A stretch of DNA of 64,000 nt from an uncultured Luminiphilus sp. (lineage in GTDB: Bacteria > Pseudomonadota > Gammaproteobacteria > Pseudomonadales > Halieaceae), in the NCBI GenBank assembly GCA_943789425.1, contig CALSUB010000011.1, positions 1-64,000 of the forward strand. The letters are read 5' to 3'. Shown one piece after another: positions 40,266 to 48,535 of this stretch. How positions within the stretch are numbered: position 1 is the stretch's first letter; each line of letters opens with the position of its first letter. Position numbers and translations under genes: made by a program. Below the pieces are notes generated by a model, which ran no database searches, had not been told where the DNA came from, and saw only the letters and a program-made list of their open reading frames with translations.

Positions 40266-41021
40266 ATGGCCTGTACCCGTGACCAATTGAGTGACTTTCT
40301 TGACGAGCTGCTTCACCCCAGTGCATTTACGGACTATTGCCCCAATGGGCTGCAAGTGGAGGGAAAGGCGCAGATCAAACATTTGGTGACTGGCGTCACC
40401 GCGAGTCAGGCGTTAGTGGACGCCGCGATTGCTGACGAGGCCGACGCAATCCTGGTTCATCATGGGTATTTTTGGCGCTCCGAGGATCCCTGTGTGGTGG
40501 GCATCAAGGCGCAACGATTGCGAGCACTGCTGGCGGCCGAGATCAATTTATTTGCCTACCATCTTCCGCTCGACTGCCATCCGGAGTTGGGTAATAACGT
40601 GACGCTGGGGCATTTGATGGGCGTTGTAGATCCGCTGCCCCTAGTTGCCAGTGACGCTGAGCTGCCGCTGTATACCGGTAGGTTGCCCGCTGAGATACCC
40701 GTTGAGCAGCTGGCCGACAAGTTGGCCACTTCCTTGGACCGCAAGCCGTTGCTCATTGGTGAGGGGGCAGTACAGAAGCTGGTGTGGTGCACCGGGGCAG
40801 GACAGGGCTATATCGATCGGGCCGCCGATGCCGGCGCTGACGTTTTCATTACCGGTGAGATATCTGAGCAAACGGTGCATGTGGCGCGCGAGCGCGGCTT
40901 AGCGTTTATTGCGGCAGGGCACCACGCGACGGAGCGCTACGGAGTGCAGGCTGTCGGTGAACGCGTCGCCTCAGCCTTAGGGTGCACGCACCGGTTTATC
41001 GACAGCCCGAACCCAGCTTGA
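40266..41021 (+). CDS. Nif3/YbgI-family metal-binding protein
   Basis: A 251-residue cytoplasmic protein of the Nif3-like (YbgI/YqfO) family, a dinuclear-metal toroid; some members act as GTP cyclohydrolase 1 type 2-like proteins, but the real function is unsettled. Metal ligands are visible in ILVHHGYFW, FAYHLPLDCHPELGNN and AAGHHATERYGVQA. The start MACTRDQLSDFLDELL and DYCPNGLQVEG match the family. It is divergent from algW with about 75 bases between and convergent with zapG. Confidence 0.9.
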   Translation: MACTRDQLSDFLDELLHPSAFTDYCPNGLQVEGKAQIKHLVTGVTASQALVDAAIADEADAILVHHGYFWRSEDPCVVGIKAQRLRALLAAEINLFAYHLPLDCHPELGNNVTLGHLMGVVDPLPLVASDAELPLYTGRLPAEIPVEQLADKLATSLDRKPLLIGEGAVQKLVWCTGAGQGYIDRAADAGADVFITGEISEQTVHVARERGLAFIAAGHHATERYGVQAVGERVASALGCTHRFIDSPNPA

Positions 41022-41026
41022 GCGGC

Positions 41027-41479
41027 TCAAGCAGCTGAACTGTCCGACTTTTCGAGTCCGAATGTTTCGGATAATTGGCCCTGCTCATCCGGCTTCTTGG
41101 GCGCGTAGTCTAGAGGCTGAGCAACCTCGACGAGCTGAGGTTTATCGGTTTCATCGTGGGGGGGCGCTGAGAGCGCGGGTTCGGACATACTGATCTGATC
41201 ACCACAAAGCTGATCTGCGCCGTTGGCGAGGTGAGTGTAAACCGAGCGGTAGTCATCGGTGAGCTTGTTGAGTAAGTCGGCGGTGCGAGAGAAGTGCTCG
41301 GTCACCTCGGCCTCGTAGTCGACTTTATTTTGCCTTGCCTGGTCCAGCTGACTCTCCAGTTCGAGAATGATTTTACGCTTGTTATCGCCGCGCGAAGCCA
41401 ATGCTGAATACCAGCCGATCAAGCTGCCGATAGCGCCTCCAATGATGAGGGCAATAATGAGGTTAACGAGAGAATACAT
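41027..41479 (-). CDS. zapG: ZapG/YhcB-family cell-division and envelope protein (DUF1043)
   Basis: A 150-residue bitopic inner-membrane protein. An N-terminal helix (LIIALIIGGAIGSLIGWY) with glycine-rich spacing is followed by a coiled coil (LELESQLDQARQNKVDYEAEVTEHF region) and an acidic, proline-rich tail. YhcB/ZapG links envelope synthesis with division in E. coli. HFSRTADLLNKLTDDYRSVYTHLA is the family signature. It is divergent from zapE with about 240 bases of upstream DNA and ends five bases after the Nif3 gene. Confidence 0.9.
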   Translation of the reverse strand: MYSLVNLIIALIIGGAIGSLIGWYSALASRGDNKRKIILELESQLDQARQNKVDYEAEVTEHFSRTADLLNKLTDDYRSVYTHLANGADQLCGDQISMSEPALSAPPHDETDKPQLVEVAQPLDYAPKKPDEQGQLSETFGLEKSDSSAA

Positions 41480-41723
41480 GGGAGTGGGTGCCTCCTGACG
41501 CTTGCGCGTTGCCGGCTCATGGCCATTCGATATGAACCTGACAGGTTAATGTTCTGATTGACGGCTGACAGTGTCACGCTTCGCCCTTCGAGCAGTGTAC
41601 TGTACCCGCGAGTTGCCGTCAGGCTCTGGGGGGTACATTTCGATCCTTATTGCGCCTAGCGACTGCGGCTCGTGTTATTCTGCGCCGCGAAAAACCAAGC
41701 CCATGCGGGCTCACAGCGGGCTT

Positions 41724-42872
41724 ATGGTGGAAATGCCACAAGATTTATCTCCCTCACAGCATTATCAGCGCGCGCTGAACGCCGGCGAGCTGCTGGAAGA
41801 TGCAGCTCAGGCAGAGGTGATCGATCGTCTGAACGAGCTCTATCAACGCCTGTTAAAACGTCATGAGACCGATCAGGGGGTTTGGGCGCGAGCTGCCCGG
41901 CGATTGGGTCGCACTCGGGAGCCGGAGCGCGGACTGTATGTCTGGGGAGGCGTGGGCCGAGGAAAGACGTTGTTGGTCGATAGCTTTTTCGACTGTCTGC
42001 CTTGGCAACGCAAGTTGAGGGTTCACTTTCATCGGTTTATGCAGCGTGTTCACGGTAGGTTGGCTGCCCACAGCGGCGCAAAAAATCCGTTGCAACGGGT
42101 TGCGGACGAGATCGCGGATGAGGCGCTGGTGCTGTGCTTTGACGAATTTTTTGTCAGTGATATCGGCGATGCGATGATTCTGGCGGGATTGGTCGAGGCA
42201 TTATTTCAACGCGGTGTCACGTTGGTGGCCACGTCCAACATCCCGCCGAGTGATTTGTATCGTGATGGACTGCAGCGGGCACGGTTTTTGCCTGCGATTG
42301 CCCTAATTGAGCGGCATCTGGAGGTAGTTCACCTCGATGCGCCGACTGATTATCGATTTAGAACGCTGCAGCGAGCGGCGTTATGGCATACGCCACATGA
42401 TAAGGCCGCACACGAGGCGCTAGCGGGTTATTTTGCTTCGCTGGGCGGGCAGGCGGTTGCCGAATCCACTGCGGGGTCAGGCTCATCGGCTGGTGCGCCA
42501 ACGTGGTTGGAGATAAACCAGCGCCGCATGCAACTGATCGCTTCGGCGCCAGGGATTGCTTGGTTTACCTTCTCGACTCTGTGCGATGAGCCGCGCAGCG
42601 CTGCTGATTTTGTGGAGTTGGCGAGGGAGTATCACACTATTTTGGTGGAGCAAATTCCGGTCTTAACTGGCGACAAAGAGGATGCAGCGAGGCGTTTCAT
42701 TAATTTGGTTGACGAGTTTTATGACCGCAATGTCAAATTGATCGCCACCGCGGCCTGTGCGCCTGAGGCCCTCTACGACGGCACGAGGTTGAGTTTTGAG
42801 TTCGAGAGAACCGTTTCTAGGCTTCAAGAGATGCGCACTCACGAATACCTGCGAGCCGAGCACCGGCCGTAA
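41724..42872 (+). CDS. zapE: Cell-division AFG1-type ATPase ZapE
   Basis: ZapE is a P-loop ATPase that associates with the Z ring and is needed under some stress conditions. Walker A is VWGGVGRGKTLLVDSF, Walker B LVLCFDEFFVSDIGDAMIL, sensor region TLVATSNIPPSDLYRDGLQRARFLPAI. The 382-residue length from ATG 41724 is normal. In-frame ATGs at 41703 and 41733 are alternatives. AAGCCC at 41697-41702 can pair either with GGGCT at 41707 or with GGGCTT just before ATG 41724, so short alternative hairpins sit at the start. The gene precedes rplM, as in other gammaproteobacteria. Confidence 0.93.
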   Translation: MVEMPQDLSPSQHYQRALNAGELLEDAAQAEVIDRLNELYQRLLKRHETDQGVWARAARRLGRTREPERGLYVWGGVGRGKTLLVDSFFDCLPWQRKLRVHFHRFMQRVHGRLAAHSGAKNPLQRVADEIADEALVLCFDEFFVSDIGDAMILAGLVEALFQRGVTLVATSNIPPSDLYRDGLQRARFLPAIALIERHLEVVHLDAPTDYRFRTLQRAALWHTPHDKAAHEALAGYFASLGGQAVAESTAGSGSSAGAPTWLEINQRRMQLIASAPGIAWFTFSTLCDEPRSAADFVELAREYHTILVEQIPVLTGDKEDAARRFINLVDEFYDRNVKLIATAACAPEALYDGTRLSFEFERTVSRLQEMRTHEYLRAEHRP

Positions 42873-42894
42873 GCGCGGAGCGACAAAATAACTA

Positions 42895-42923
42895 TTGAAA
42901 GGGCTCAAACAGTCCAGTAACAT
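42895..42923 (+). promoter_or_regulatory. Sigma-70-type promoter of rplM-rpsI
   Basis: TTGAAA (42895-42900) and TAACAT (42918-42923) are separated by 17 bases, a good match to -35 and -10 consensus, starting 23 bases after the zapE stop and 35 bases before the rplM ATG. It gives a leader of about 30 bases. No other promoter-like pair is evident in this gap. Confidence 0.6.
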
Positions 42924-42958
42924 CCGCGCTCCTTTAATACCGCCCTTGAGACTCCGGC

Positions 42959-43387
42959 ATGAAAACATATAGCGCCAAGGCAGACGACATTCACCACGAT
43001 TGGTTCGTTGTGGATGCTGAGAATTTAACACTCGGACGTCTTGCAACTGAGATAGCGCATCGCTTGCGTGGCAAGCATAAGCCAGAGTACACCCCGCACA
43101 TGGACATGGGTGACTACGTGGTGGTGGTCAACTGTGAGAAAATCCAGGTGACCGGCGCAAAGCGAACAGACAAGATTTATTATCACCACACTGGTTTCCC
43201 GGGTGGTATTAAGGCGGCTAGCTTTGAGCAGGTAATTGAGCGCGCCCCTGAGCGTGTCATTCAGCGCGCGGTGAAAGGGATGATGCCCCGAAATCCGCTG
43301 GGCCGCGCAATGCTGAAAAAACTTAAGGTGTATGCGGGTCCTGCGCATCCGCACTCGGCGCAACAGCCGCAGCCACTGACGATCTGA
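42959..43387 (+). CDS. rplM: 50S ribosomal protein L13
   Basis: L13 (142 residues) is an early assembly protein of the large subunit and also a known translational autoregulator in E. coli. The sequence [66 protein letters not shown] and [24 protein letters not shown] is complete. It is followed ten bases later by rpsI, the universal pair. Confidence 0.98.
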   Translation: MKTYSAKADDIHHDWFVVDAENLTLGRLATEIAHRLRGKHKPEYTPHMDMGDYVVVVNCEKIQVTGAKRTDKIYYHHTGFPGGIKAASFEQVIERAPERVIQRAVKGMMPRNPLGRAMLKKLKVYAGPAHPHSAQQPQPLTI

Positions 43388-43397
43388 GGAGACCATA

Positions 43398-43790
43398 ATG
43401 GCAACCGCACAATATTACGGAACGGGTCGACGAAAGACCTCCACCGCGCGTGTATTCCTGCGCTCAGGTAGCGGCAATATTACGGTGAATGGTCGTCCCG
43501 TTGACGAGTATTTTGGTCGCCAAGTAGCCCGGATGATCGTCCGCCAGCCGCTGGAATTGACTGAGAATGCAGCGAGTTTCGATGCCAATGTCACCGTGTG
43601 TGGCGGAGGAAGCTTTGGTCAGGCGGGCGCTATTCGACACGGATTGACGCGCGCGCTGTTGGATTATGACGAGAGTCTTCGGGGAGCGCTCCGAGCGGCT
43701 GGTTTCGTCACGCGTGACGCAAGAGAAGTTGAACGTAAGAAGGTAGGCCTGCGGAAGGCGCGACGTCGCCCTCAATTTTCCAAGCGATAA
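43398..43790 (+). CDS. rpsI: 30S ribosomal protein S9
   Basis: S9 (130 residues) contacts P-site tRNA with its basic C-terminal tail, which here ends in RRRPQFSKR as expected. [53 protein letters not shown] and [18 protein letters not shown] cover the whole fold. A strong intrinsic terminator follows. Confidence 0.98.
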   Translation: MATAQYYGTGRRKTSTARVFLRSGSGNITVNGRPVDEYFGRQVARMIVRQPLELTENAASFDANVTVCGGGSFGQAGAIRHGLTRALLDYDESLRGALRAAGFVTRDAREVERKKVGLRKARRRPQFSKR

Positions 43791-43810
43791 TTTTTTCGCC
43801 TACCTGTTCG

Positions 43811-43839
43811 AAAGCCGGCATCTGTGCCGGTTTTTTTTT
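43811..43839 (+). terminator. Intrinsic terminator of rplM-rpsI
   Basis: The stem GCCGGCA (43814-43820), loop TCTG, and TGCCGG (43825-43830) are followed by nine Ts (43831-43839), with AAA before the stem able to pair with the first Ts. It lies about 20 bases after the rpsI stop. This is the clearest rho-independent terminator in the window. Confidence 0.92.
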
Positions 43840-44189
43840 GCTCTGGTAGTCAACTCGGAGAGGGTTATCCCCCCGGGCCCGCGACGCAGCGAGCAGTCTG
43901 GGTGGTTCGTGCTTGGGCGACGCATGATGGGGCGCCGCTTAGTCGCGATGTGATCGGGCGAATAACCCCCCTAAACGGCCTAGTTAGTCGGGCGTGGGTT
44001 GCCAAAAAGATCATTTGGTAGCAAAGCGCACTGATCCTCTCTGGCCGCGAATTCGTATTTCAACTTGCTGGTAGCTGGCGTGAGCATTACACTTCGCGCG
44101 CACTGAGAACTAACCATCTTGCTTCACCGCTCACTGTCGCGTGTTTTGACCCGCACAGTGGCTCAGCGGTAACACGGGAGAGGCCAAGC
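43840..44189. other. 350-base gap between the rpsI terminator and petA
   Basis: No convincing gene is seen. A 65-codon frame (43824-44021) begins in the terminator and has no recognisable protein character. Two structural marks are visible: the palindrome CGGGCCCG (43874-43881) and the 7-base inverted pair GGGTTAT (43862-43868) / ATAACCC (43962-43968), which could close a stem around about 95 bases. A weak promoter-like pair, TTGACC (44146-44151) and TAACAC (44170-44175) with 18 bases between, precedes petA and would leave a very short leader. Confidence 0.5.
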
Positions 44190-44810
44190 ATGACCGATAC
44201 AACAGAAGCTCACGACACAGCAGGTGATCACAGCGAGACTCGCAGACGGTTTCTGACCGCGGCCACCTCAGTAGTGGGGGTAGGCGGCGTGGCAGGCGTT
44301 GCCGTGCCGTTTTTGGGGTCTTGGAACCCGTCGGAAAAAGCCAAGGCCGCTGGCGCGCCGGTCAGAGCCGATATCGGCGGTATAGAGCCGGGGCAAATGG
44401 TGGTGATTGAGTGGCGTGGCAAGCCCGTGTATGTGCTCCGTCGAACAGCAGAGCAAGTGTCGGATCTGGCGACGCTAAATGGTGATTTGAAGGACCCCTT
44501 GTCAGAAGCGTCGGCGCAACCTGCTTACATCTCCGGAGAAGCTCGGGCGCTCAACGAGGAGTTGCTAGTGATTGTAGGGCTGTGCACCCACTTGGGTTGC
44601 GCGCCAAAGTTTCGGCCCGAGGTCGGCGCAGCCGACATGGGCGGTGATGAGTGGCTTGGCGGTTTTTTCTGTCCGTGTCACGGCTCTAAGTTCGATTTAG
44701 CAGGGCGGGTGTATAAGGGGGTTCCAGCCTCTGCTAATTTAGAAGTTCCCCCTTACTCTTTTGAAGGCGAAAACGTCCTAGTGATTGGCGTTGACGCGGA
44801 GGCAGTCTGA
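44190..44810 (+). CDS. petA: Ubiquinol-cytochrome c reductase iron-sulfur (Rieske) subunit
   Basis: The Rieske protein (206 residues) takes the first electron from ubiquinol in the cytochrome bc1 complex. A twin-arginine signal, ETRRRFLTAATSVVGVGG, also serves as the membrane anchor. The 2Fe-2S ligands are in CTHLGCAPKF and FFCPCHGSKFDLAGRV, including the disulfide cysteines. The stop codon overlaps the ATG of the cytochrome b/c1 gene by one base. GGGAGAGG lies just upstream of its ATG. Confidence 0.97.
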   Translation: MTDTTEAHDTAGDHSETRRRFLTAATSVVGVGGVAGVAVPFLGSWNPSEKAKAAGAPVRADIGGIEPGQMVVIEWRGKPVYVLRRTAEQVSDLATLNGDLKDPLSEASAQPAYISGEARALNEELLVIVGLCTHLGCAPKFRPEVGAADMGGDEWLGGFFCPCHGSKFDLAGRVYKGVPASANLEVPPYSFEGENVLVIGVDAEAV

Positions 44811-46810
44811 TGGAAAAGGCACTGACAGGTCTGGTTTCTTGGATTGATGCTCGTCTTCCCCTGACGAGAACGTGGAATACTCACATGGCTGAGTATTACG
44901 CGCCCAAGAACTTTAATTTGTGGTATTTCTTTGGCGTATTTTCGCTGTTGGTGCTGGTAAATCAGCTGCTGACCGGTATTTGGCTAACGATGAATTACAC
45001 GCCTTCCTCCGAGGAGGCCTTTGCATCGGTCGAATACATCATGCGGGATGTCGATTACGGGTGGCTGCTGCGGTACATGCATTCAACTGGAGCATCCGCA
45101 TTTTTCATTGTGGTGTATCTGCATATGATGCGCGCATTGATGTACGGATCGTACAAAAAACCCAGAGAGTTGATTTGGGTGTTCGGTATGATGATTTTCA
45201 TCGTGTTGATGGCCGAGGCGTTTGTCGGTTACGTCCTCCCGTGGGGGCAGATGTCTTACTGGGGTGCGCAGGTGATCATCTCTCTGTTCGGCGCCATACC
45301 GGTCGTGGGTGACGATATCGTGACCTGGATCCGCGGCGATTACCTCCTGTCTGGCATCACACTGAATCGTTTTTTTGCGTTACACGTGGTAGCACTCCCC
45401 ATCGTCTTGCTCGCCTTAGTAGTGCTGCATATTTTGGCGTTGCACGAGGTAGGCTCGAATAATCCCGATGGTGTTGAGATTAAGAAAACGAAGGACGAAA
45501 ACGGCATTCCCTTAGACGGTATCAAATTCCATCCTTACTATTCAGTTCACGACGTGCAGGGTATTGCGGTCTTTTTGTTTTTCTTTTGCGCAGTTATCTT
45601 TTTTGCGCCGGAAATGTCTGGGTACTTTTTAGAGTTTGCTAATTTTGAAGAGGCCAACGGGTTGAAGACGCCCGCGCACATTGCACCCGTCTGGTATTTC
45701 ACGCCGTTTTATTCAGTATTGCGCGCGGTTCCCGATAAATTTTGGGGCTTTGTGTTCTTCGCGGCGTCGGTGGTGATCCCTTTCGCGCTGCCCTGGCTCG
45801 ATCGTAATCCGGTCCGCTCTTGGCGTTACCGCGGCATGTTGAATCGCGTAATGCTGCTGCTGTTTGTTGCTTCGTTCATTATTCTTGGTGTATTGGGTGT
45901 GAAGTCTCCGACCCCAGAGCGAACGGTTTTGGCGCAAATCTGCACTATTTTTTACTTCCTGTTTTTCCTCGCGATGCCCTGGTGGTCGCGGCTCGATCGG
46001 TCGAAGCCTGAACCAGAGCGGGTCACCATGAACGGCGGGATGAACGTGTGGCAAAGCATGGCGACCCTAGGGTTGATTGGTGTGTTGGCCTTTTTGCCGC
46101 TCAAAGTGGTTGGCGCAGAGTCCGCCTATGACTGCGGCACCATCCCTTGCGATGCGTTTGAGGCTGATCAGGGCGACCAGCCCTCCCTACAACGGGGCGC
46201 AGCGATGTATGCCAGTTACTGCATGGGATGTCACTCGTTGCAGTACTCTAGGCACAACCGGGTCGCACGCGATTTGGGGATTCCCGAGGATCTTTACAAG
46301 GCAAACCTCGTTTTTGATCCCGAAATTAAGCTCGGCTCCTTAATGTCGAACAGCATGGACAAAGGCGACGCTAAAGTGTGGTTCGGTGCGACGCCGCCGG
46401 ATTTGTCGCTGATCTCACGTGCGAGACAGCCGGAGTGGCTGTATACCTATCTCCGCGCTTTCTACAAAGATGATCAAAGGCCTTATGGCGTCAATAATCG
46501 TGTCTATCCCAACGTTGGCATGCCTCATGTGCTAATGGAGCTGCAAGGCTTGTCGAGTTGTACTGATGCGCAGGGTCAACCCGCGGACAAAGCGGCACAT
46601 TGCGAAACAGTCGAGTTGGCGGCCGCAGGTGTGATGACCCCTGCGCAGTTTGATGGTGCGATGTATGACTTGGTCAATTTTTTGGCTTATACCGCCGAAC
46701 CCTATAAGGCGGACCGATTGCGGATAGGGACCTACGTACTGCTGTTTTTGGCGCTATTTTTCATCTTTGCTTGGTTATTGAACCGAGAATATTGGAAAGA
46801 CGTCCACTAA
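44810..46810 (+). CDS. petBC: Fused cytochrome b / cytochrome c1 of the bc1 complex
   Basis: One uninterrupted 666-codon frame encodes both haem subunits. Residues 1-406 are cytochrome b: eight hydrophobic helices, haem-ligand histidines in MHSTGASAFFIVVYLHMMR and HVVALPIVLLALVVLH, and the Qo motif PVWY at 293-296, a form usual in beta- and gammaproteobacteria. Cytochrome b would normally end at PEPERVT; here the next codon is Met407 of MNGGMNVWQSMATLG, a signal-peptide-like segment ending VVGAES. Cytochrome c1 follows with the haem site CMGCH at 471-475 and a C-terminal anchor (YVLLFLALFFIFAWLL). Bradyrhizobium FbcH is a known precedent, cut by signal peptidase. The same processing is an inference here. 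Confidence 0.95.
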   Translation: MEKALTGLVSWIDARLPLTRTWNTHMAEYYAPKNFNLWYFFGVFSLLVLVNQLLTGIWLTMNYTPSSEEAFASVEYIMRDVDYGWLLRYMHSTGASAFFIVVYLHMMRALMYGSYKKPRELIWVFGMMIFIVLMAEAFVGYVLPWGQMSYWGAQVIISLFGAIPVVGDDIVTWIRGDYLLSGITLNRFFALHVVALPIVLLALVVLHILALHEVGSNNPDGVEIKKTKDENGIPLDGIKFHPYYSVHDVQGIAVFLFFFCAVIFFAPEMSGYFLEFANFEEANGLKTPAHIAPVWYFTPFYSVLRAVPDKFWGFVFFAASVVIPFALPWLDRNPVRSWRYRGMLNRVMLLLFVASFIILGVLGVKSPTPERTVLAQICTIFYFLFFLAMPWWSRLDRSKPEPERVTMNGGMNVWQSMATLGLIGVLAFLPLKVVGAESAYDCGTIPCDAFEADQGDQPSLQRGAAMYASYCMGCHSLQYSRHNRVARDLGIPEDLYKANLVFDPEIKLGSLMSNSMDKGDAKVWFGATPPDLSLISRARQPEWLYTYLRAFYKDDQRPYGVNNRVYPNVGMPHVLMELQGLSSCTDAQGQPADKAAHCETVELAAAGVMTPAQFDGAMYDLVNFLAYTAEPYKADRLRIGTYVLLFLALFFIFAWLLNREYWKDVH

Positions 46811-46826
46811 AACCCTCTAAAGTACC

Positions 46827-46871
46827 GAGGGGCGAGTTTTAGCACCGTTTGAGTGGTAGACTAAGCCCCTC
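46827..46871. repeat. 7-bp inverted repeat between petBC and sspA
   Basis: GAGGGGC (46827-46833) and GCCCCTC (46865-46871) are perfectly complementary with a 31-base loop, followed by CTTTAAT. It fills most of the 81-base gap. It may be a long-loop terminator-like structure or overlap the sspA promoter; neither can be decided from the sequence. Confidence 0.45.
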
Positions 46872-46891
46872 CTTTAATCAGTTGAAAATAC

Positions 46892-47539
46892 ATGCCTGAT
46901 GATGTTTCTGGGATCGTTTCTAAACGTTCCTCCATGACCTTGTTCTCCGATAATACTTGTCATTACAGCCATCGCGTGCGCTTGGTATTGGCAGAAAAAG
47001 GCGTGACCGTCGAGTTGGTCGAGTCTGAAAATGGTGCGGTTTCACCAGAGCTGAGTGAGCTGAACCCATACAGCAGTATGCCCACGCTGGTGGATAGAGA
47101 ACTGGTGTTGTACGAGTCGAAAGTGATGATGGAGTACCTTGACGAGCGTTTTCCGCATCCTCCTTTGCTCCCTGTTTATCCCGTAGCGCGCGCCGAGAGT
47201 CGTTTATTTGTCTACCGTATTGAGCGGGATTGGGCCACTTTGGTGGATGCCATACAGTCCTCGCGCAGCGACAACGTTGTGACCAAGTCGAGCAAGGAAC
47301 TGAAAGAGAGCCTCATGGCTGTGGCGCCCATCTTCGCTGAAAAGCCATTTTTCATGAGCGAAGAGTTTTCGTTGGTGGATTGCTGTGTCGCCCCCATTCT
47401 GTGGCGGCTTCCCGCTTTGGGCGTGGACATACGGGTGAGTAAGCAGTCGAAGCCGCTGTTTGATTATATGGAGCGATTGTTCCAACGGGAGGCTTTTCAG
47501 GAGAGCCTCACCATTCAAGAAAGAGAGATGCGTCCATAG
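46892..47539 (+). CDS. sspA: Stringent starvation protein A
   Basis: SspA (215 residues) is a glutathione-S-transferase-like protein that binds RNA polymerase and lowers H-NS or favours stress and virulence genes. The N-terminal thioredoxin fold has MTLFSDNTCHYSHRVRLVLAEKG and LNPYSSMPTLVDRELVLYES, followed by the helical GST domain with YLDERFPHPPLLP and FSLVDCCVAPILWRLP. It lacks an enzymatic GST active site, as usual for SspA. Order petABC-sspA-sspB matches Pseudomonas. Confidence 0.96.
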   Translation: MPDDVSGIVSKRSSMTLFSDNTCHYSHRVRLVLAEKGVTVELVESENGAVSPELSELNPYSSMPTLVDRELVLYESKVMMEYLDERFPHPPLLPVYPVARAESRLFVYRIERDWATLVDAIQSSRSDNVVTKSSKELKESLMAVAPIFAEKPFFMSEEFSLVDCCVAPILWRLPALGVDIRVSKQSKPLFDYMERLFQREAFQESLTIQEREMRP

Positions 47540-47553
47540 GGCCGCCTGCTCTG

Positions 47554-47928
47554 TTGACCTCTAGCCGCCCTTACATTATCCGCGCCATTTACGAGTGGAT
47601 TATTGATAATGACTGCACGCCGCACCTCTTAGTCGACGTTCATTATGATGGGGTGACTGTGCCCCAGGCGTATGTCACCGATGGACAGATCGTGCTTAAT
47701 ATATCGCCAAGTGCCGTGGTTGGGTTGGAGCTGGGTAATGACCTAGTCACCTTTAACGGGCGCTTTGGCGGTGTTGCGACAGACATTGCAGTCCCCACTC
47801 TGGCTATCCTTGGCATTTATGCCCGCGAGAACGGCCAAGGCATGGTGTTCGACGAGGTGGAAACACCTGAGGAGCCACCTGAGCCACCCGCAGGCCGCGG
47901 TCGCCCGAGCCTCAAAGTGGTTAAATAG
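47554..47928 (+). CDS. sspB: ClpXP protease specificity-enhancing factor SspB
   Basis: SspB delivers ssrA-tagged and other substrates to ClpXP. The 124-residue sequence has SSRPYIIRAIYEWIIDNDCTPHLLVD, VPQAYVTDGQIVLNIS, LGNDLVTFNGRFGG and ends in GRPSLKVVK, the ClpX-binding tail that is characteristic. The only in-frame start in a suitable position is TTG 47554 (TTG ACC TCT AGC), 15 bases after sspA; the Shine-Dalgarno is weak, suggesting coupling to sspA. The 3' end overlaps the convergent dolP stop by eight bases. Confidence 0.93.
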   Translation: MTSSRPYIIRAIYEWIIDNDCTPHLLVDVHYDGVTVPQAYVTDGQIVLNISPSAVVGLELGNDLVTFNGRFGGVATDIAVPTLAILGIYARENGQGMVFDEVETPEEPPEPPAGRGRPSLKVVK

Positions 47929-48532
47929 CGGGCTCAGTAATAATCTCGAATAGCTGAACGACTCGCGTGACGCTCTTCACCTCGGCAGCCTCCAACGCGC
48001 TGCGATCAGCCTCTGCGGCAGTTAACAACCCCATGAGATAGACGACCGCGTTTTCAGTGACGACTTTGACGCGCCTGCCCGGTGTATCCGAGCTGGCGAG
48101 TAACTTTGATTTGACCTGTGTGGTAATCCACGTGTCATTGGTGCGGGTGCCGGCACTGGTTTCTGGGCCTACCTCGAGTTCATTGTAGATGCGACGGACG
48201 GCCTCCAAGTCACGTGTGACATCGGTGGCCAGTGCCTTGAGCGCCTCCGAGGGGACCTGACCTACCAGCAAGAGAAACCCGTTGTAAGAGACAACGCTGA
48301 GATGCGCTTGGTCATAGGCTTCATCGGCTGCGTTGATGTTGACTAACGCTTTGGTTTCGATGCTCTCATCTGTCATTTGCTGAGCAAAGGTTCGTTCTCC
48401 GGGGTCCTCTTCGATAGGGCCTGCACCCGCGCTGGACATGATCGTACCGCAGCCGCTGAGCAGCGCAGACGCTGCGCACAGCGAGAGGATGAGGGAGAGG
48501 ATAGGTCTCAGTGCGAGTTGCGATATCAGCAT
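47921..48532 (-). CDS. dolP: BON-domain outer-membrane lipoprotein DolP (YraP)
   Basis: DolP is a dual-BON lipoprotein that maintains outer-membrane integrity and supports BAM. The 203-residue product has a signal with lipobox LLSGC (Cys28), then two BON domains: about 55-120 (LSVVSYNGFLLLVGQVPSEALKALATDV) and 130-200 (VKSKLLASSDTPGRRVKVVTENAVVYLMG). It is the last gene of the leftward lpoA-yraN-diaA-dolP group, the same order as in E. coli yraM-N-O-P. Confidence 0.95.
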   Translation of the reverse strand: MLISQLALRPILSLILSLCAASALLSGCGTIMSSAGAGPIEEDPGERTFAQQMTDESIETKALVNINAADEAYDQAHLSVVSYNGFLLLVGQVPSEALKALATDVTRDLEAVRRIYNELEVGPETSAGTRTNDTWITTQVKSKLLASSDTPGRRVKVVTENAVVYLMGLLTAAEADRSALEAAEVKSVTRVVQLFEIITEPAI

Positions 48533-48535
48533 GAT

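Noticed and set aside
43824-44021. A 65-codon frame after rpsI
   Set aside because: It starts within the terminator stem, has no good ribosome-binding site and no protein-like composition.
44146-44175. TTGACC/TAACAC as a firm petA promoter
   Set aside because: The transcription start would fall only about 8 bases before the ATG and would cut into the GGGAGAGG ribosome-binding site, so it is kept only as a weak possibility.
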